In this document: positions 38,074 to 47,870 of the stretch, piece after piece
Numbering within the stretch: position 1 is the first letter of the stretch
How the letters are laid out: the number at the start of each line of letters is the position of its first letter
Origin: an uncultured Alphaproteobacteria bacterium
GTDB taxonomy: Bacteria > Pseudomonadota > Alphaproteobacteria > HIMB59
Length of the DNA: 59,046 bases
Reading direction: 5' to 3'
Assembly: GCA_902617515.1 (NCBI GenBank)
Contig: CACMWX010000005.1
Location: 1-59,046, forward strand
Position numbers and translations under genes: made by a program
The notes under the pieces: generated by a model
Database searches by the model: none
Seen by the model: only the letters and a program-made list of their open reading frames with translations
Told to the model about the DNA's origin: nothing

Positions 38074-38845
38074 TATCTATTTCCTTGGCTCTTTTGTATG
38101 CCTTTTGAAGTGTAATATATATTATTTTCTCTATATTTTGTGATTTAATATAATTAACACCAGCTTGTGTAGTTCCTTTCTTACTAGATATTGAACTTAC
38201 AAAATCATCTAACATTTTAGATGAATAGTTTGTTTCTAATACATTTTTGAATAAATCTATTACATCTTTTTCATCCATATTGTATGGCTTAGCAAGTTTT
38301 TTTGAGGCTTTTAGAAAAATATTTATTATATATGCAATAAATGCTGGTCCACTTCCGAAAACTGATGTGGCAAAATTAATTTGATCTTCGTTTCTAACAT
38401 TAATAATTGTTCCAAAGGTCGATAATATTTTTTTAAGTTTGCTATCAAATAAATTTTTATTTTTCATATAAATATGAGTTTGTGATTTATTATTTAAAGC
38501 CATTACATTAGGCATTATTCTTATAATTTTTTTTGATTTTAAGGTTTTTTCAATAGTTGATAATTTAACACCAGCCATACAAGATATTACCAATGTTTCT
38601 TTTGAAAGATATTTCCGGAATTGATTTCCAAAGGTTAGGAATGTATTGGGTCGAATAAGAAGAAAGATATAATTATATTCATTGTTGAAATTAGATATTT
38701 TTTTTTTTAAATTAATGTTTCTTATAACGCTCTTTGAATTCAATGCGTGTATGTTCACAAGATTTAGTAATTTTTTAGATATTAAGGATTTAGCTAGGTG
38801 TCCAAAACCTATAAAGAGTACTTTTGGCTTAAGCGTGGCCGACAA
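38045..38845 (-). CDS. proC: pyrroline-5-carboxylate reductase
   Basis: 266 aa. A Rossmann start (VLFIGFGHLAKSLI), RIMPNVMALN (usually RxMPN), ATSVFGSGPAFIAYI and the C-terminal TTQAGVNYIKS domain-swap helix are conserved. It reduces pyrroline-5-carboxylate to proline with NAD(P)H. It is flanked by ybjN upstream (17-base overlap) and the TetR-like gene downstream (29-base overlap). The N-terminal GxGxxG reads GFGHLA, one glycine short of consensus. Confidence 0.9.
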   Translation of the reverse strand: MSATLKPKVLFIGFGHLAKSLISKKLLNLVNIHALNSKSVIRNINLKKKISNFNNEYNYIFLLIRPNTFLTFGNQFRKYLSKETLVISCMAGVKLSTIEKTLKSKKIIRIMPNVMALNNKSQTHIYMKNKNLFDSKLKKILSTFGTIINVRNEDQINFATSVFGSGPAFIAYIINIFLKASKKLAKPYNMDEKDVIDLFKNVLETNYSSKMLDDFVSSISSKKGTTQAGVNYIKSQNIEKIIYITLQKAYKRAKEIDSEKKNTKSQ

Positions 38846-39290
38846 TTTTTTGATTAATTAAAATTTGTGTATTTTCGACAACTTTATCTCCTTTTAGTAA
38901 CACGGAAACTAGATGATTAAATTCAGATAATATATTTTCTAAATAACTTCTGATGTCTTCTGTGGTTACTTTTCCTGAAATTGGGAGACTATGCCTATAA
39001 ATAATTTTATTATTATTATTTTGTTTAAGAGTTCCAATAACCAGATTATTATTAATTTTACTCATATGATTGGTCAGAAAACTATATTCATAATTGTCAA
39101 TGCTAAATGATGATATGAGAACTTTTAAATCATCAATCCATTGAAAATCCATAATTACCTTTTGTTCATGGACCTCAGTTAATAGAGAAATATCCTTGTT
39201 TTTATAGTTTTTAGATGACTGTTTAACATTGAAGATATCTTCGAGAAGAGAAATTGGGCTAGAATCAATGTTTTTTTGCGACATATACAA
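38829..39290 (-). CDS. YbjN-domain protein
   Basis: 153 aa. The YbjN fold, similar to type III secretion chaperones, is suggested by alternating strands VIMDFQWIDDLKVLISSFS, NLVIGTLKQ and a final helix VTTEDIRSYLENILSEFN. Function in alphaproteobacteria is not established; the gene is almost always adjacent to proC, as here. It is first in the leftward cluster, and 67 bases separate it from the candidate UbiK remnant, which reads the same way. Confidence 0.75.
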   Translation of the reverse strand: MYMSQKNIDSSPISLLEDIFNVKQSSKNYKNKDISLLTEVHEQKVIMDFQWIDDLKVLISSFSIDNYEYSFLTNHMSKINNNLVIGTLKQNNNNKIIYRHSLPISGKVTTEDIRSYLENILSEFNHLVSVLLKGDKVVENTQILINQKIVGHA

Positions 39291-39357
39291 TATGTATCAC
39301 ATTACTTATCTTAGTAAATACTATATATAGTGCTAAATTCTCATATATTGGTTAAAT

Positions 39358-39492
39358 TTAATCTTTTCTGTTGATTAAATATTTCTTTAATCTTTGAAAA
39401 TCTGATTTGAAATCACTTAAGATTTGAGCAACTTCAACTGATTTATAAAGTATTTTTGATAACTTTATATAAAGTTTATCTTTGTGTGACAC
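39358..39492 (-). CDS. possible truncated UbiK/BMFP-like protein
   Basis: A 44-aa reading frame from a GTG at 39492 to TAA at 39358. The segment LYIKLSKILYKSVEVAQ followed by DFKSDFQRLKKYL has the hydrophobic spacing of the first half of UbiK accessory factors (ubiquinone synthesis), and UbiK is often divergent from lgt in alphaproteobacteria, as here. The second, coiled-coil half is absent and no ribosome site is visible. The frame could be extended to 39591, but that would run antisense into lgt. It could be a decayed gene or chance. Confidence 0.3.
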   Translation of the reverse strand: MSHKDKLYIKLSKILYKSVEVAQILSDFKSDFQRLKKYLINRKD

Positions 39493-39517
39493 ATAAGTTG
39501 TATTATTAGTTTTTATA

Positions 39518-40294
39518 GTGTTTGAATATCCTAGTTTTTTATCTCCAGTAGCTTTTGAGCTGTTAGGTTTTAGCATTAGATGGTACAGCATATCTTATAT
39601 TCTTGGATTTATTTACTTTTATTTTTTTGCATTAAATAATTTAAAGCAATTTAGTTTGGATAAAAAGAAACTTGAGGACTTATTTTTTTATTTGTTTATT
39701 TCTGTAATTATTGGTGGGAGATTAGGTTATGCAATTTTTTATAATTTGAATTTTTATTTTCAAAATCCTTTTGAAATAATTAAAGTCTGGCAAGGTGGTA
39801 TGTCATTTCACGGAGCTTTAATAGGTATTATCTTAACAGCTATTATATTTTCAATAAAAAAAAATATTTCTATTTTAAAGCTATCTGATCTTTTGAGTAT
39901 AACTGCTCCACTTGGAATTTTTTTAGGGAGAATTTCTAATTTTCTAAATAAAGAATTAATAGGAAAGCCAACAGAATTTTTTTTTAGTGTTCGTTACCCA
40001 AATGAAGATTTTTATAGACATATATCTCAAATATATGAAGCGGTATTTGAAGGATTAATACCAGCCATTTTACTCTTATTTTTCTATTATAAATTTAAAG
40101 TAAAAAATGGTTTTTTAACATCTTTCTTTTTAATTAATTATGGATTATCTAGAATTATTATTGAAAATTTTAGAGAGCCTGACATTCAAGTAGGCTTAAA
40201 ATTTAATTTATTATCTCAGGGTCAACTACTATCAATTCCAATTGTCATACTTGGTTTTTATTTCTTATATTTATGTCAATACAAGCAAAAATAG
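39518..40294 (+). CDS. lgt: prolipoprotein diacylglyceryl transferase
   Basis: 258 aa with about seven membrane helices. Family landmarks are RWYSISYILGF (RWY), IGGRLGYAIFYNL, GGMSFHGALIG (HGA with the essential His), the Lgt signature GRISNFLNKELIGKPT and the late GLSRIIIENFREPD. It attaches the lipid to the cysteine of lipoproteins such as the SLT lipoprotein in this window. First gene of a rightward series lgt-midA-pgeF; overlaps the next gene by 22 bases. Confidence 0.95.
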   Translation: MFEYPSFLSPVAFELLGFSIRWYSISYILGFIYFYFFALNNLKQFSLDKKKLEDLFFYLFISVIIGGRLGYAIFYNLNFYFQNPFEIIKVWQGGMSFHGALIGIILTAIIFSIKKNISILKLSDLLSITAPLGIFLGRISNFLNKELIGKPTEFFFSVRYPNEDFYRHISQIYEAVFEGLIPAILLLFFYYKFKVKNGFLTSFFLINYGLSRIIIENFREPDIQVGLKFNLLSQGQLLSIPIVILGFYFLYLCQYKQK

Positions 40295-41298
40295 ATACTA
40301 TCATCAAATCAGTTGGTTCAATCAGCATTCAAGATTTTGTTGAAATCTCTAATTTTGACAAAGTTTCAGGCTTCTATAACAAACCAAATATTGAAAAAAT
40401 TGGAAAAGATGGTCAGTTTATAACATCTCCTGAGATATCCTCTTTATTCAGCATAGCCCTAGCTAATCAGTTTTTAAAAGAATTTCCGAAAGCAAAAAAT
40501 GTTAATTTATTAGAGTTAGGCCCTGGTAACGGACTACTTACAATAGATATTTATAATTATCTAAAATCTAAAAATATCAATGTTAATAACATTACTTTAT
40601 TAGAAAGAAGTGATTATTTTAAAGAAAAAATTTCTGAAAGATCAAAATTAAAAGTAAATTTTATAGAAAATATCTATGATTATGAAATAGATAACAAAAA
40701 TACTATTTTTATTTACTCTAATGAATTTTTTGATGCCTTTGGATCTAAGCAATTTGTTTTTAATAATGGTAATTTTAATGAAATAAAAATATCAAAGGAA
40801 AATAGTAAATATTTTTTAATGCAAGATAGTGTGGCAATATCAGGAGAATTAATAGATCACTATTCAAAATACAAATTTAAAAATAATGACATACTTGAGC
40901 ATTCAAATTTAATTTTGAATATATTGAGTGATATTAAAAACTTAAATTGCAAAAAATATTTTTTTACTACAACTGATTATGGCTATACAAAATTGCCATT
41001 GAAAAGCACCCTTAGATTATTATCGAGCCATAAAAAGTTACACTTATTTGATAAATTTGAAAATGTAGATTATTCTTTTGGGGTTAATTTCGAGTTATTA
41101 AGAGATTTTTTTATTAGTAAAAATCCACAAATCATAAACCAAAAAAATTTAATTAATAATAATCTCCCAAATGAATACCTAAAATCACGCAACAAGAATA
41201 TTAGAGAAATCATAGACTTTATTAGTGGAGAAAAATTTAATAATATAGGTCAAGTATTTCTAAATCTCTCTTTTAAAAATGATGAGACAATCAGTTAA
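40273..41298 (+). CDS. SAM-dependent methyltransferase, MidA/NDUFAF7 family
   Basis: 341 aa. GKDGQFITSPEISSLFS (about 48-64), then the SAM motif LLELGPGNGLLTIDI and the family-specific FYSNEFFDAFGSKQF (here IYSNEFFDAF) are typical. NDUFAF7 methylates an arginine of complex I subunit NDUFS2 in mitochondria; the bacterial homologue may do the same. The gene overlaps lgt (22 bases) and pgeF (20 bases), an order common in alphaproteobacteria. Confidence 0.88.
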   Translation: MSIQAKIDTIIKSVGSISIQDFVEISNFDKVSGFYNKPNIEKIGKDGQFITSPEISSLFSIALANQFLKEFPKAKNVNLLELGPGNGLLTIDIYNYLKSKNINVNNITLLERSDYFKEKISERSKLKVNFIENIYDYEIDNKNTIFIYSNEFFDAFGSKQFVFNNGNFNEIKISKENSKYFLMQDSVAISGELIDHYSKYKFKNNDILEHSNLILNILSDIKNLNCKKYFFTTTDYGYTKLPLKSTLRLLSSHKKLHLFDKFENVDYSFGVNFELLRDFFISKNPQIINQKNLINNNLPNEYLKSRNKNIREIIDFISGEKFNNIGQVFLNLSFKNDETIS

Positions 41299-41995
41299 GT
41301 TTAAGTTTTTTAGTAATAGAAATGGCAAATCAAAGGGAATTTACAACTCTCTTAACTGCGGATTAAAGTCTAAAGATAATAAAATTAATGTAAAAGAAAA
41401 TATAGAAATTGCAAAAAAACTAATATCTAAAGAAAAAAAAGTATTAATTATTCCTAACCAATTACATTCAAGTAAATGTCTTATAGTCAGAAAAAATAAA
41501 TCCAATTACAATTGTGATGGTATTGTAACGCGAGATGGTAGTTTTATTCTCGGTATTACCACAGCTGATTGTTTGCCATTAATATTTATTGATTACCAAA
41601 ATAAGGTAATAGGAATTTGCCATGCAGGATGGAGAGGTTTAAAAAAAGGTATCATTGAAAATACCATAAATAAAATGCTTAAAATTGGATCAAAAAAATC
41701 AAATATAAGGGTTTTTATTGGGCCCTGTATAAGAAAGAACTCTTACGAGGTATCTCGAGAATTCATAAATACTATGAAATTTAAAGTTAAAGGTTTATGG
41801 ACTAAAAAAGATGATAAATATTATTTTGATCTTCCTAAACTTGCTAAACGAAAGTTAAACAGCTTAGGTATTTCTGAAATTGTAGACTCAAAAATAGATA
41901 CTTTTAAAAACATAAAATATTTTAGTTATCGAAGAAGTATTCATCTCAAATATAAAGATTATGGGAGAAATTTAAGCTTAGTATCTATAATTTAA
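41279..41995 (+). CDS. pgeF: multicopper-oxidase-like purine nucleoside phosphorylase (YfiH/PgeF family)
   Basis: 238 aa. Conserved: NRNGKSKGIYNSLNCG, NQLHSSKC with metal His, TADCLPLIFID with metal Cys, CHAGWRGLKKGIIENT with the last His, and IGPCIRKNSYEVS. Members of this family act on purine nucleosides or correct peptidoglycan-precursor errors. Two adjacent ATG codons (41279, 41282) are possible starts. Third in the lgt series; 42 bases lie before prs. Confidence 0.9.
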   Translation: MMRQSVKFKFFSNRNGKSKGIYNSLNCGLKSKDNKINVKENIEIAKKLISKEKKVLIIPNQLHSSKCLIVRKNKSNYNCDGIVTRDGSFILGITTADCLPLIFIDYQNKVIGICHAGWRGLKKGIIENTINKMLKIGSKKSNIRVFIGPCIRKNSYEVSREFINTMKFKVKGLWTKKDDKYYFDLPKLAKRKLNSLGISEIVDSKIDTFKNIKYFSYRRSIHLKYKDYGRNLSLVSII

Positions 41996-42037
41996 CTTTG
42001 TATGGATATACATTTTACTATATAACCAAGCTAACTA

Positions 42038-42964
42038 ATGAAAATTATTTCTGGAAATAGTAACATCGAGTTATCTACAGAGATTTCAGAATATCTAAAA
42101 ATTCAATTATCTAAAACAACTATGACAAGGTTTTCTGATAAAGAAATATTTGTTGAAATTGGTGAAAATGTTCGAGGCGAAGATGTTTTTTTAGTTCAAT
42201 CTATTTCTTTCCCTGCTAATGACAATTTAATGGAATTATTAGTGGCAATTGATGCACTAAAACGTGGATCTGCAAAAAGAATAACTGCTGTTTTGCCATA
42301 TTTTGGTTATGCAAGACAAGATAGAAAAACAGGACCTAGAACTCCCATATCAGCAAAATTGGTAGCCAATCTAATTACCACAGCTGGTGCAAATAGGGTT
42401 TTAACAATTGATCTTCACGCAGGTCAAATTCAAGGTTTTTTTGATATCCCCTTAGACAACCTTTATGCAACTAATATGTTCATTAGTGACATTAAATCAA
42501 ATAAAAGAGATGAAAATCTTGTATTTGTCTCTCCTGACGTCGGAGGTGTTTTAAGAGCTAGAGCATTTGCAAAAAAACTCGACGCTGATTTGGCTATAAT
42601 TGATAAACGAAGAGACGCTCCAGGTGTGTCTAGTGCTATGAATGTCATAGGCTTAGTTGATGGAAAAAAATGTATAATTGTTGATGATTTAGTTGACTCA
42701 GGAGGAACAATTTGCAATGCGGCTAAAGCTCTTAAAGAGAACGGTGCGAAAGAGGTTTATGGATACTGCTCTCATGGTGTTTACTCCGGAAAGGCATTAG
42801 ATAACATAAATAATTCAGTTTTAGAGGAAATGGTTTGTACCAATACAATCAAACCGACTTTTGATGTACCCTCATCAATGAGGTATTTATCTGTAGCTCC
42901 ACTTTTTGGTGAGGCTATAAAGCGTATTAATAACGAAACTTCTATATCTTCTCTGTTTGATTAA
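42038..42964 (+). CDS. prs: ribose-phosphate pyrophosphokinase
   Basis: 308 aa. [36 protein letters not shown] (ATP loop; here [20 protein letters not shown]), [18 protein letters not shown], and the PRPP-binding [15 protein letters not shown] are conserved. It makes PRPP from ribose 5-phosphate and ATP for nucleotides, histidine and tryptophan. The next gene is rplY (29 bases), a common alphaproteobacterial order. Confidence 0.96.
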   Translation: MKIISGNSNIELSTEISEYLKIQLSKTTMTRFSDKEIFVEIGENVRGEDVFLVQSISFPANDNLMELLVAIDALKRGSAKRITAVLPYFGYARQDRKTGPRTPISAKLVANLITTAGANRVLTIDLHAGQIQGFFDIPLDNLYATNMFISDIKSNKRDENLVFVSPDVGGVLRARAFAKKLDADLAIIDKRRDAPGVSSAMNVIGLVDGKKCIIVDDLVDSGGTICNAAKALKENGAKEVYGYCSHGVYSGKALDNINNSVLEEMVCTNTIKPTFDVPSSMRYLSVAPLFGEAIKRINNETSISSLFD

Positions 42965-42993
42965 TCTAGGATTTTGTTGTATAAACTCAGCCT

Positions 42994-43647
42994 ATGAAAA
43001 TCAGTGGAAACATCCCAGCTAAAGAGCGAAAAAAAGGAAATACTAATCCATATTTTAAACAGGGTTTGATACCCTCTATTATTTATGGTGGAAACACTGA
43101 CCCTGTAATGGTCGCAGTCGACACTATACAGCTTAAAAAAAGATTTGATGAGGGTGGCTTATACTCAAAAATATTTGAAGTCGAATTTGGTGATAAAAAA
43201 GAAGCAGTCATTGTCAAAAGTATCCAAAGACATAAAGTTAAACACAACCCTATACATGTAGATTTTCAAAGAGTAGATGAAAAAACAAGAATAGTAATAT
43301 CAGTCCCTGTTGAATTTACCAACCAAGAGTTATCTCCTGGATTAAAACAAGGCGGTATCTTAAACGTTATTCGAAGAGAAATCGAGTTGTCTTGCCTTGC
43401 TAATAATATACCAGAGAAATTTGTTATCTCTCTTGAGGGCAAAGAAATTGGTGATGATATCAGATTAAGCTCTGTGACTTTAGGCGAGGGAATGAATCCC
43501 ACTATTCAAGGTAGAGATTTTATGTTAGCTACAGTTCAGGCTCCAAAGGTTGAAAAAGAACCAGAACCAGAAGAAACTGAAGAAACAACTGAAGAAACAG
43601 CAGAAAAAACCGAAGATAAGAAAGAAGAAGAAAAAGCAGCCGAATAA
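42994..43647 (+). CDS. rplY: 50S ribosomal protein L25/general stress protein Ctc
   Basis: 217 aa, the long Ctc form. The N-terminal L25 domain (GNIPAKERKKGNTNPYFKQG, IPSIIYGG) binds 5S rRNA; a TL5-like C-terminal beta domain (HVDFQRVDEKTRIVISVPV) follows. The last 35 residues are almost all Glu, Thr and Lys (for example ETEETTEETAEKTE), an acidic tail typical of the longer forms. Next is pth, 14 bases away. Confidence 0.95.
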   Translation: MKISGNIPAKERKKGNTNPYFKQGLIPSIIYGGNTDPVMVAVDTIQLKKRFDEGGLYSKIFEVEFGDKKEAVIVKSIQRHKVKHNPIHVDFQRVDEKTRIVISVPVEFTNQELSPGLKQGGILNVIRREIELSCLANNIPEKFVISLEGKEIGDDIRLSSVTLGEGMNPTIQGRDFMLATVQAPKVEKEPEPEETEETTEETAEKTEDKKEEEKAAE

Positions 43648-43661
43648 TATAGTCTACCTAT

Positions 43662-44210
43662 ATGCTTACTTTATATTGCTTAGGCAATCCAACAGTTAAA
43701 CATAAAAATAATAGACATAACGCAGGACTACAACTAGGTGAATTTCTAGTCGATAAATTAGAACTCAAACTAAAAAAGTTTAAGAACTTTAAACTTTCTA
43801 ATTCTTTTCTTCTAGATGGGCAAAAATGTCAAATCGCTTTATCTGAAAGTTATATGAATGAATCCGGAGACGGTATACTGAGCCTTAAAACAAATAAACT
43901 CAATAAATCAGATGAGATATTTGTTTTATATGACGAATTAGATTTGGATTTAGGAGAGATAAAAATTAAATTTGCTGGAGGAAATGCTGGTCATAATGGG
44001 TTAAGAAGTGTCAGTAGTAAAATTGGTGTTAACTATTGGAAACTTAGGATTGGAATTGGACATCCTGGTGACAAAGATAAGGTTACAAGACATGTGCTGG
44101 GCAACTTTAATACAGAAGAAAAGAAAAAGCTCGTTTTATTATTTGAAGTTATTTACTTAAACTTATCACAGATATTTGTATCTAAGCATTTATCTAATAT
44201 AGGTATTTAA
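43662..44210 (+). CDS. pth: peptidyl-tRNA hydrolase
   Basis: 182 aa. LGNPTVKHKNNRHNAGLQLG holds the Asn and catalytic His; YDELDLDLGEIKIKFAGG and GHNGLRSVSSKIG complete the active site. It frees tRNA from peptidyl-tRNA that drops off ribosomes. The gene abuts ychF (0-base spacing) and follows rplY by 14 bases, the standard order rplY-pth-ychF. Confidence 0.96.
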   Translation: MLTLYCLGNPTVKHKNNRHNAGLQLGEFLVDKLELKLKKFKNFKLSNSFLLDGQKCQIALSESYMNESGDGILSLKTNKLNKSDEIFVLYDELDLDLGEIKIKFAGGNAGHNGLRSVSSKIGVNYWKLRIGIGHPGDKDKVTRHVLGNFNTEEKKKLVLLFEVIYLNLSQIFVSKHLSNIGI

Positions 44211-45296
44211 ATGAAGTGCGGAATCATAGGTCTACCAAATGTTGGCAAGTCAACATTATTTAATGCTTTATGCGAAAATGAGCAAGCTCTTGCAGCCAAT
44301 TATCCTTTTGCAACGATTGACCCAAATAGTTCTCTAGTAAGAGTGCCTGATGATAGAATTCAAAAAATCGCTGAAATATGCAACCCACAAAAAATAACTC
44401 CTGCAGCTTTTGAAATAGTTGATATTGCAGGTCTAGTGAAAGGGGCTTCTAAAGGAGAGGGTCTTGGGAATGCTTTTTTATCTCATATTCGCTCAGTAAA
44501 TGCCTTATTTCATATTGTAAGATGTTTTGAAGATGATGATATTCAACACGTAGAAAATAGAATTAATCCTCTCGAAGATATTAAAATTATTAATGCAGAA
44601 TTAGCATTATCTGATCTAGAAATTTTGGAAAAAAATTATCAGAAACTAAAAAAAACTCAAAAAACAGACGAAGACAAAAAAAAGATATTGATAATTGAGA
44701 AAACAATAGATCTTATCTCTAAAGAAAAAGGAATTTTGAACAACTTAAATAAAGATGAGATTGAATTTTTGCATATATTTCAACTTATATCCATTAAACC
44801 TGTTGTATATGTTTGCAATGTTGATGAAAATTCATCCGTAAACGGAAATGCATACACTAAGTCTATTGAGGAATATTCTAAATTGAATAACTCAGAGACA
44901 TTGATTGTAAGTGCTAAAATTGAGTCTGAAATTTCACAAATAAACAATCATGAAGAAAAAAAAATGTTTCTTGACAGTATAGGCCTTAAAGAAACAGGTC
45001 TTAAAAGAGTTATTAAAAAAGGTTATGAACTTTTAAATTATATAAATTTTTTTACTGCTGGTGAGAAAGAGCTAAGAGCATGGACGATTGTTAGAGGTAC
45101 GTTAGCACCTAATGCTGCTGGAGAAATTCATAGTGATATGGAGAAAGGTTATATAAGAGCTGAAACAATTTCTTATGATGATTATATTCAATATAAAGGA
45201 GAAAGTGGTGCCAAAGAAAAAGGAAAGTTAAGATTGGAGGGAAAAGAATACGTAGTTAAAGATGGTGATATCATCCACTTTTTATTTAATGTTTAA
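44211..45296 (+). CDS. ychF: redox-regulated ATPase YchF
   Basis: 361 aa, an Obg-family protein. G1 GLPNVGKST (7-15), the FATIDPN region, G3 [17 protein letters not shown] and a NVDE motif in place of NKxD that gives ATP rather than GTP preference are visible, with a coiled-coil insertion (about 130-170) and a C-terminal TGS domain ([19 protein letters not shown]). It associates with ribosomes. The 3' end overlaps convergent petC by 11 bases. Confidence 0.96.
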   Translation: MKCGIIGLPNVGKSTLFNALCENEQALAANYPFATIDPNSSLVRVPDDRIQKIAEICNPQKITPAAFEIVDIAGLVKGASKGEGLGNAFLSHIRSVNALFHIVRCFEDDDIQHVENRINPLEDIKIINAELALSDLEILEKNYQKLKKTQKTDEDKKKILIIEKTIDLISKEKGILNNLNKDEIEFLHIFQLISIKPVVYVCNVDENSSVNGNAYTKSIEEYSKLNNSETLIVSAKIESEISQINNHEEKKMFLDSIGLKETGLKRVIKKGYELLNYINFFTAGEKELRAWTIVRGTLAPNAAGEIHSDMEKGYIRAETISYDDYIQYKGESGAKEKGKLRLEGKEYVVKDGDIIHFLFNV

Positions 45297-46038
45297 TGTC
45301 TCGCCAAATTTGTTGTTTAGAGATATAGGCTAACACGAACAATACCAATAAAAATAGTATTACTTTTAAACCCATTCTCTTACGATCCTCTAAGCTAGGC
45401 TCAGCTGCCCAAGCTAAAAAAGTAGTAACATCTGTTGTCATTTGATCCATTGTGCTTTCAGTTCCATCATCATAATCAACAAGACCATCAGACAAAGGAG
45501 ATGTCATGGCAATTAGATTACCTGCCATAAATTTATTGTAGTGTTGACCTTTTGGAACTTTCATATCCTCTGGTGGATCAACATAACCAAGCAGTAATGC
45601 TTTAATGTAATCAGCACCTTTAGGTCTGGCTTTAACTATTAAAGACAAATCAGGTGGGTAAGCTCCGTTATTCGCTGCTCTAGCAGCCTTTTCGTTTAGA
45701 TATGGATTAACAAACTGATCTGAAGGAATTCCGTCTCTTTCGAACATTTCTCCTTCGTCATTAGGTCCATCTAAAACTAAGTGTTCGGCTGCAATAGCTT
45801 TTATATGATCTTCACTAAAACCAAGGTCCGCTAAATTTCTATAAGACAGATAATTCATGGAATGACATCCTGCACAAACTTCTCTATAAACTTTTAAACC
45901 TCTTTGAGCTGAGGCACGATCATATGTTCCGAAAAATCCTTTCCAAGACCAATCATATTTTGGAATATCAATTTTTGCTCCAGCACCATACAAATTGAAA
46001 CTAAAAAGTAAAAAAATGGCCAGTAGAGGTTTTCGCAT
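45286..46038 (-). CDS. petC: cytochrome c1
   Basis: 250 aa. A signal peptide (about 1-19) precedes the haem motif Cys55-Ala-Gly-Cys58-His59; the axial Met lies in the LSKARPKGADY-to-AMTSPL part, and a C-terminal helix (about 226-243) anchors it. Ends in IKH near the membrane. It passes electrons from the Rieske protein to cytochrome c. Last gene of petA-petB-petC, one base after petB; overlaps ychF by 11 bases. Confidence 0.95.
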   Translation of the reverse strand: MRKPLLAIFLLFSFNLYGAGAKIDIPKYDWSWKGFFGTYDRASAQRGLKVYREVCAGCHSMNYLSYRNLADLGFSEDHIKAIAAEHLVLDGPNDEGEMFERDGIPSDQFVNPYLNEKAARAANNGAYPPDLSLIVKARPKGADYIKALLLGYVDPPEDMKVPKGQHYNKFMAGNLIAMTSPLSDGLVDYDDGTESTMDQMTTDVTTFLAWAAEPSLEDRKRMGLKVILFLLVLFVLAYISKQQIWRDIKH

Positions 46039-46039
46039 A

Positions 46040-47284
46040 TTAGGCTTTTTTACTTTGCAAATAATTTGTAATAGTTAGAGGTTGTCGTGGTGTTTCTAAA
46101 AATCCTACAAGTGGAGCTAAAACAAATATAAACAAAAACCAATACGCTGTTCCAATCCTTGAAATAAGTACATAAAGACCCTCAGCAGGTTTACCTCCAA
46201 CATACATAAGAACCAAAAAGTTTACTGCAAACAAGAGAACACAGTATCTCCAGATAGGTCTAAATAAACATGATCTAACTTTAGATGTGTCAAGCCATGG
46301 TAATAAACCTAATGCTAGAATGGAACTAAACATAGCTATCACACCACCTAGTTTATCTGGGATAGCTCTAAGTATTGCATAGAAAGGTAGAAAGTACCAC
46401 TCAGGCACAATATGTGCAGGAGTTACCATAGGGTTAGCTTTAATGTAATTATCGGAGTGACCTAAAATATTTGGATAATAAAAGAGAATAAATGCCAAAA
46501 TGATAAAGAAAAATATTGTAGCATTCAGATCTTTAATAGTTACGTATGGATGAAAACTCACTGTTTCATCCCAGCTTTGAGGCTCTGTTCCAGTCGGATT
46601 ATTTGAACCAGTCATGTGCAAAGTAATTACATGAAAGACAACTAAACCGACAATTGCAAAAGCTAATAGCCAATGAAGAACATAAAAACGATTAACAGCT
46701 GAATCACCAACAGTGAAGTCACCAAGAAGTAATGTGAGTATAGCATCTCCTACAACAGGAATAGCTGAAAAAAGATTAGTTATAACTGTTGCTCCCCAAT
46801 AAGACATCTGGCCCCATGGAAGTGTATATCCTAAAAATGCAGTTGCCATCATCAGCATGAACATGGTCAAACCGAAAATGTAAACTAACTCTCTAGGTGC
46901 CTTGTATGATCCAAAATATAAAGCTCTAAATATGTGAATAAAAGTAGCTATAAAGAAAAAAGATACTAAGTTGGCGTGCAAATATCTAATTAACCAACCA
47001 AAACTTACATCTCTCATAATCCTTTCAACAGAGTCAAAGGCATCATCGGCTGAAGGCTTGTAATGAAATCCTAAAAAAATTCCAGTTAAGATTAGTCCTA
47101 TAAGACAAAACATAGCTATACCACCAAATGACCAAAAGTAATTGAGTGATTTAGGGACAGGAAACTTCAAATATTCTGCTTCCATCATTCTTATAAGTGG
47201 AAGTCTAGAGTCAATCCAACCTTTTATACCAGTGTATGGTGAATTTAGTGTTTTTTTATAACCTTGTAATTCGTTTGAACTCAT
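46040..47284 (-). CDS. petB: cytochrome b of the bc1 complex
   Basis: 414 aa, eight membrane helices. Haem ligands lie in the RYLHANLVSFFFIATFIHI (two His) and VLHWLLAFAIVGLVVFHVI (two His) segments; GYTLPWGQMSYWGATVI and the Qo-site PEWYF are conserved. It oxidises quinol and recycles electrons across the inner membrane. It follows petA by four bases. Confidence 0.97.
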   Translation of the reverse strand: MSSNELQGYKKTLNSPYTGIKGWIDSRLPLIRMMEAEYLKFPVPKSLNYFWSFGGIAMFCLIGLILTGIFLGFHYKPSADDAFDSVERIMRDVSFGWLIRYLHANLVSFFFIATFIHIFRALYFGSYKAPRELVYIFGLTMFMLMMATAFLGYTLPWGQMSYWGATVITNLFSAIPVVGDAILTLLLGDFTVGDSAVNRFYVLHWLLAFAIVGLVVFHVITLHMTGSNNPTGTEPQSWDETVSFHPYVTIKDLNATIFFFIILAFILFYYPNILGHSDNYIKANPMVTPAHIVPEWYFLPFYAILRAIPDKLGGVIAMFSSILALGLLPWLDTSKVRSCLFRPIWRYCVLLFAVNFLVLMYVGGKPAEGLYVLISRIGTAYWFLFIFVLAPLVGFLETPRQPLTITNYLQSKKA

Positions 47285-47288
47285 TAAA

Positions 47289-47813
47289 TTATCCTATCTT
47301 TATTCTGTTATCAGTTAAAAAAACGTAAGGGGGAACAGGTAAGTTAGTCGGTGCTGGTCCTTTTCTTATTCTACCAGATGTATCATAATGAGAACCATGA
47401 CAAGGGCAAAACCATCCGCCATAGTCTCCTTTTGTATCCGAAGCTTTTTGTCCAAGAGGTACACAACCTAAATGAGTGCAAACACCTAATACAACTAACC
47501 AATTATCTTTTTGAACTCTAGCAGAGTCCTCCTCTGCATCTGGTAAATCCTCTAAAGAAATATTTCTAGCACTGTCAATTTCACTTTTTGTTCGATGTTT
47601 TATAAAAACAGGTTTACCTCTCCATATTACTGTCAAACTCTGGCCCTCTTCCAAAGGAGATAAATCTATTTCAGTTGATGCCAAGGCTAGAGTATCTTTG
47701 CCTGGGTTCATACTTGATATAAAAGGAATAAGTAAACTAGCAGCCCCAACCCCTCCTAGAGTCATTGCTGATAATTTGATAAAATCTCTTCTTGGTTTTT
47801 TACTGTCTGACAT
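47289..47813 (-). CDS. petA: ubiquinol-cytochrome c reductase iron-sulfur (Rieske) subunit
   Basis: 174 aa. A twin-arginine type N-terminus ([10 protein letters not shown]) precedes the anchor helix. Rieske box 1 is Cys112-Thr-His114-Leu-Gly-Cys117, box 2 Cys136-Pro-Cys138-His139-Gly-Ser; ligands are Cys112, His114, Cys136 and His139, with Cys117-Cys138 as the disulfide. It opens the leftward petABC operon. A 16-base palindrome lies just upstream of its start (47822-47837) and may be an operator. Confidence 0.97.
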   Translation of the reverse strand: MSDSKKPRRDFIKLSAMTLGGVGAASLLIPFISSMNPGKDTLALASTEIDLSPLEEGQSLTVIWRGKPVFIKHRTKSEIDSARNISLEDLPDAEEDSARVQKDNWLVVLGVCTHLGCVPLGQKASDTKGDYGGWFCPCHGSHYDTSGRIRKGPAPTNLPVPPYVFLTDNRIKIG

Positions 47814-47821
47814 TTGAGTTT

Positions 47822-47837
47822 AAATCTAAGTAGATTT
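47822..47837. promoter_or_regulatory. perfect palindrome upstream of petA, candidate operator
   Basis: AAATCTA (47822-47828) and TAGATTT (47831-47837) form perfect 7-base arms with an AG spacer. The site lies 9-24 bases upstream of the petA start in the 57-base divergent gap to trmL. It could bind a dimeric regulator, or form a weak hairpin in the petABC leader. No factor can be named from the sequence. Confidence 0.4.
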
Positions 47838-47870
47838 TATTGGTAAGATGTAGCATAAGTAGTAGTCATC

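Noticed and set aside
39493..39591. Longer version of the UbiK-like frame starting inside lgt
   Set aside because: The extra residues are antisense to the well-conserved lgt start and have no UbiK pattern.
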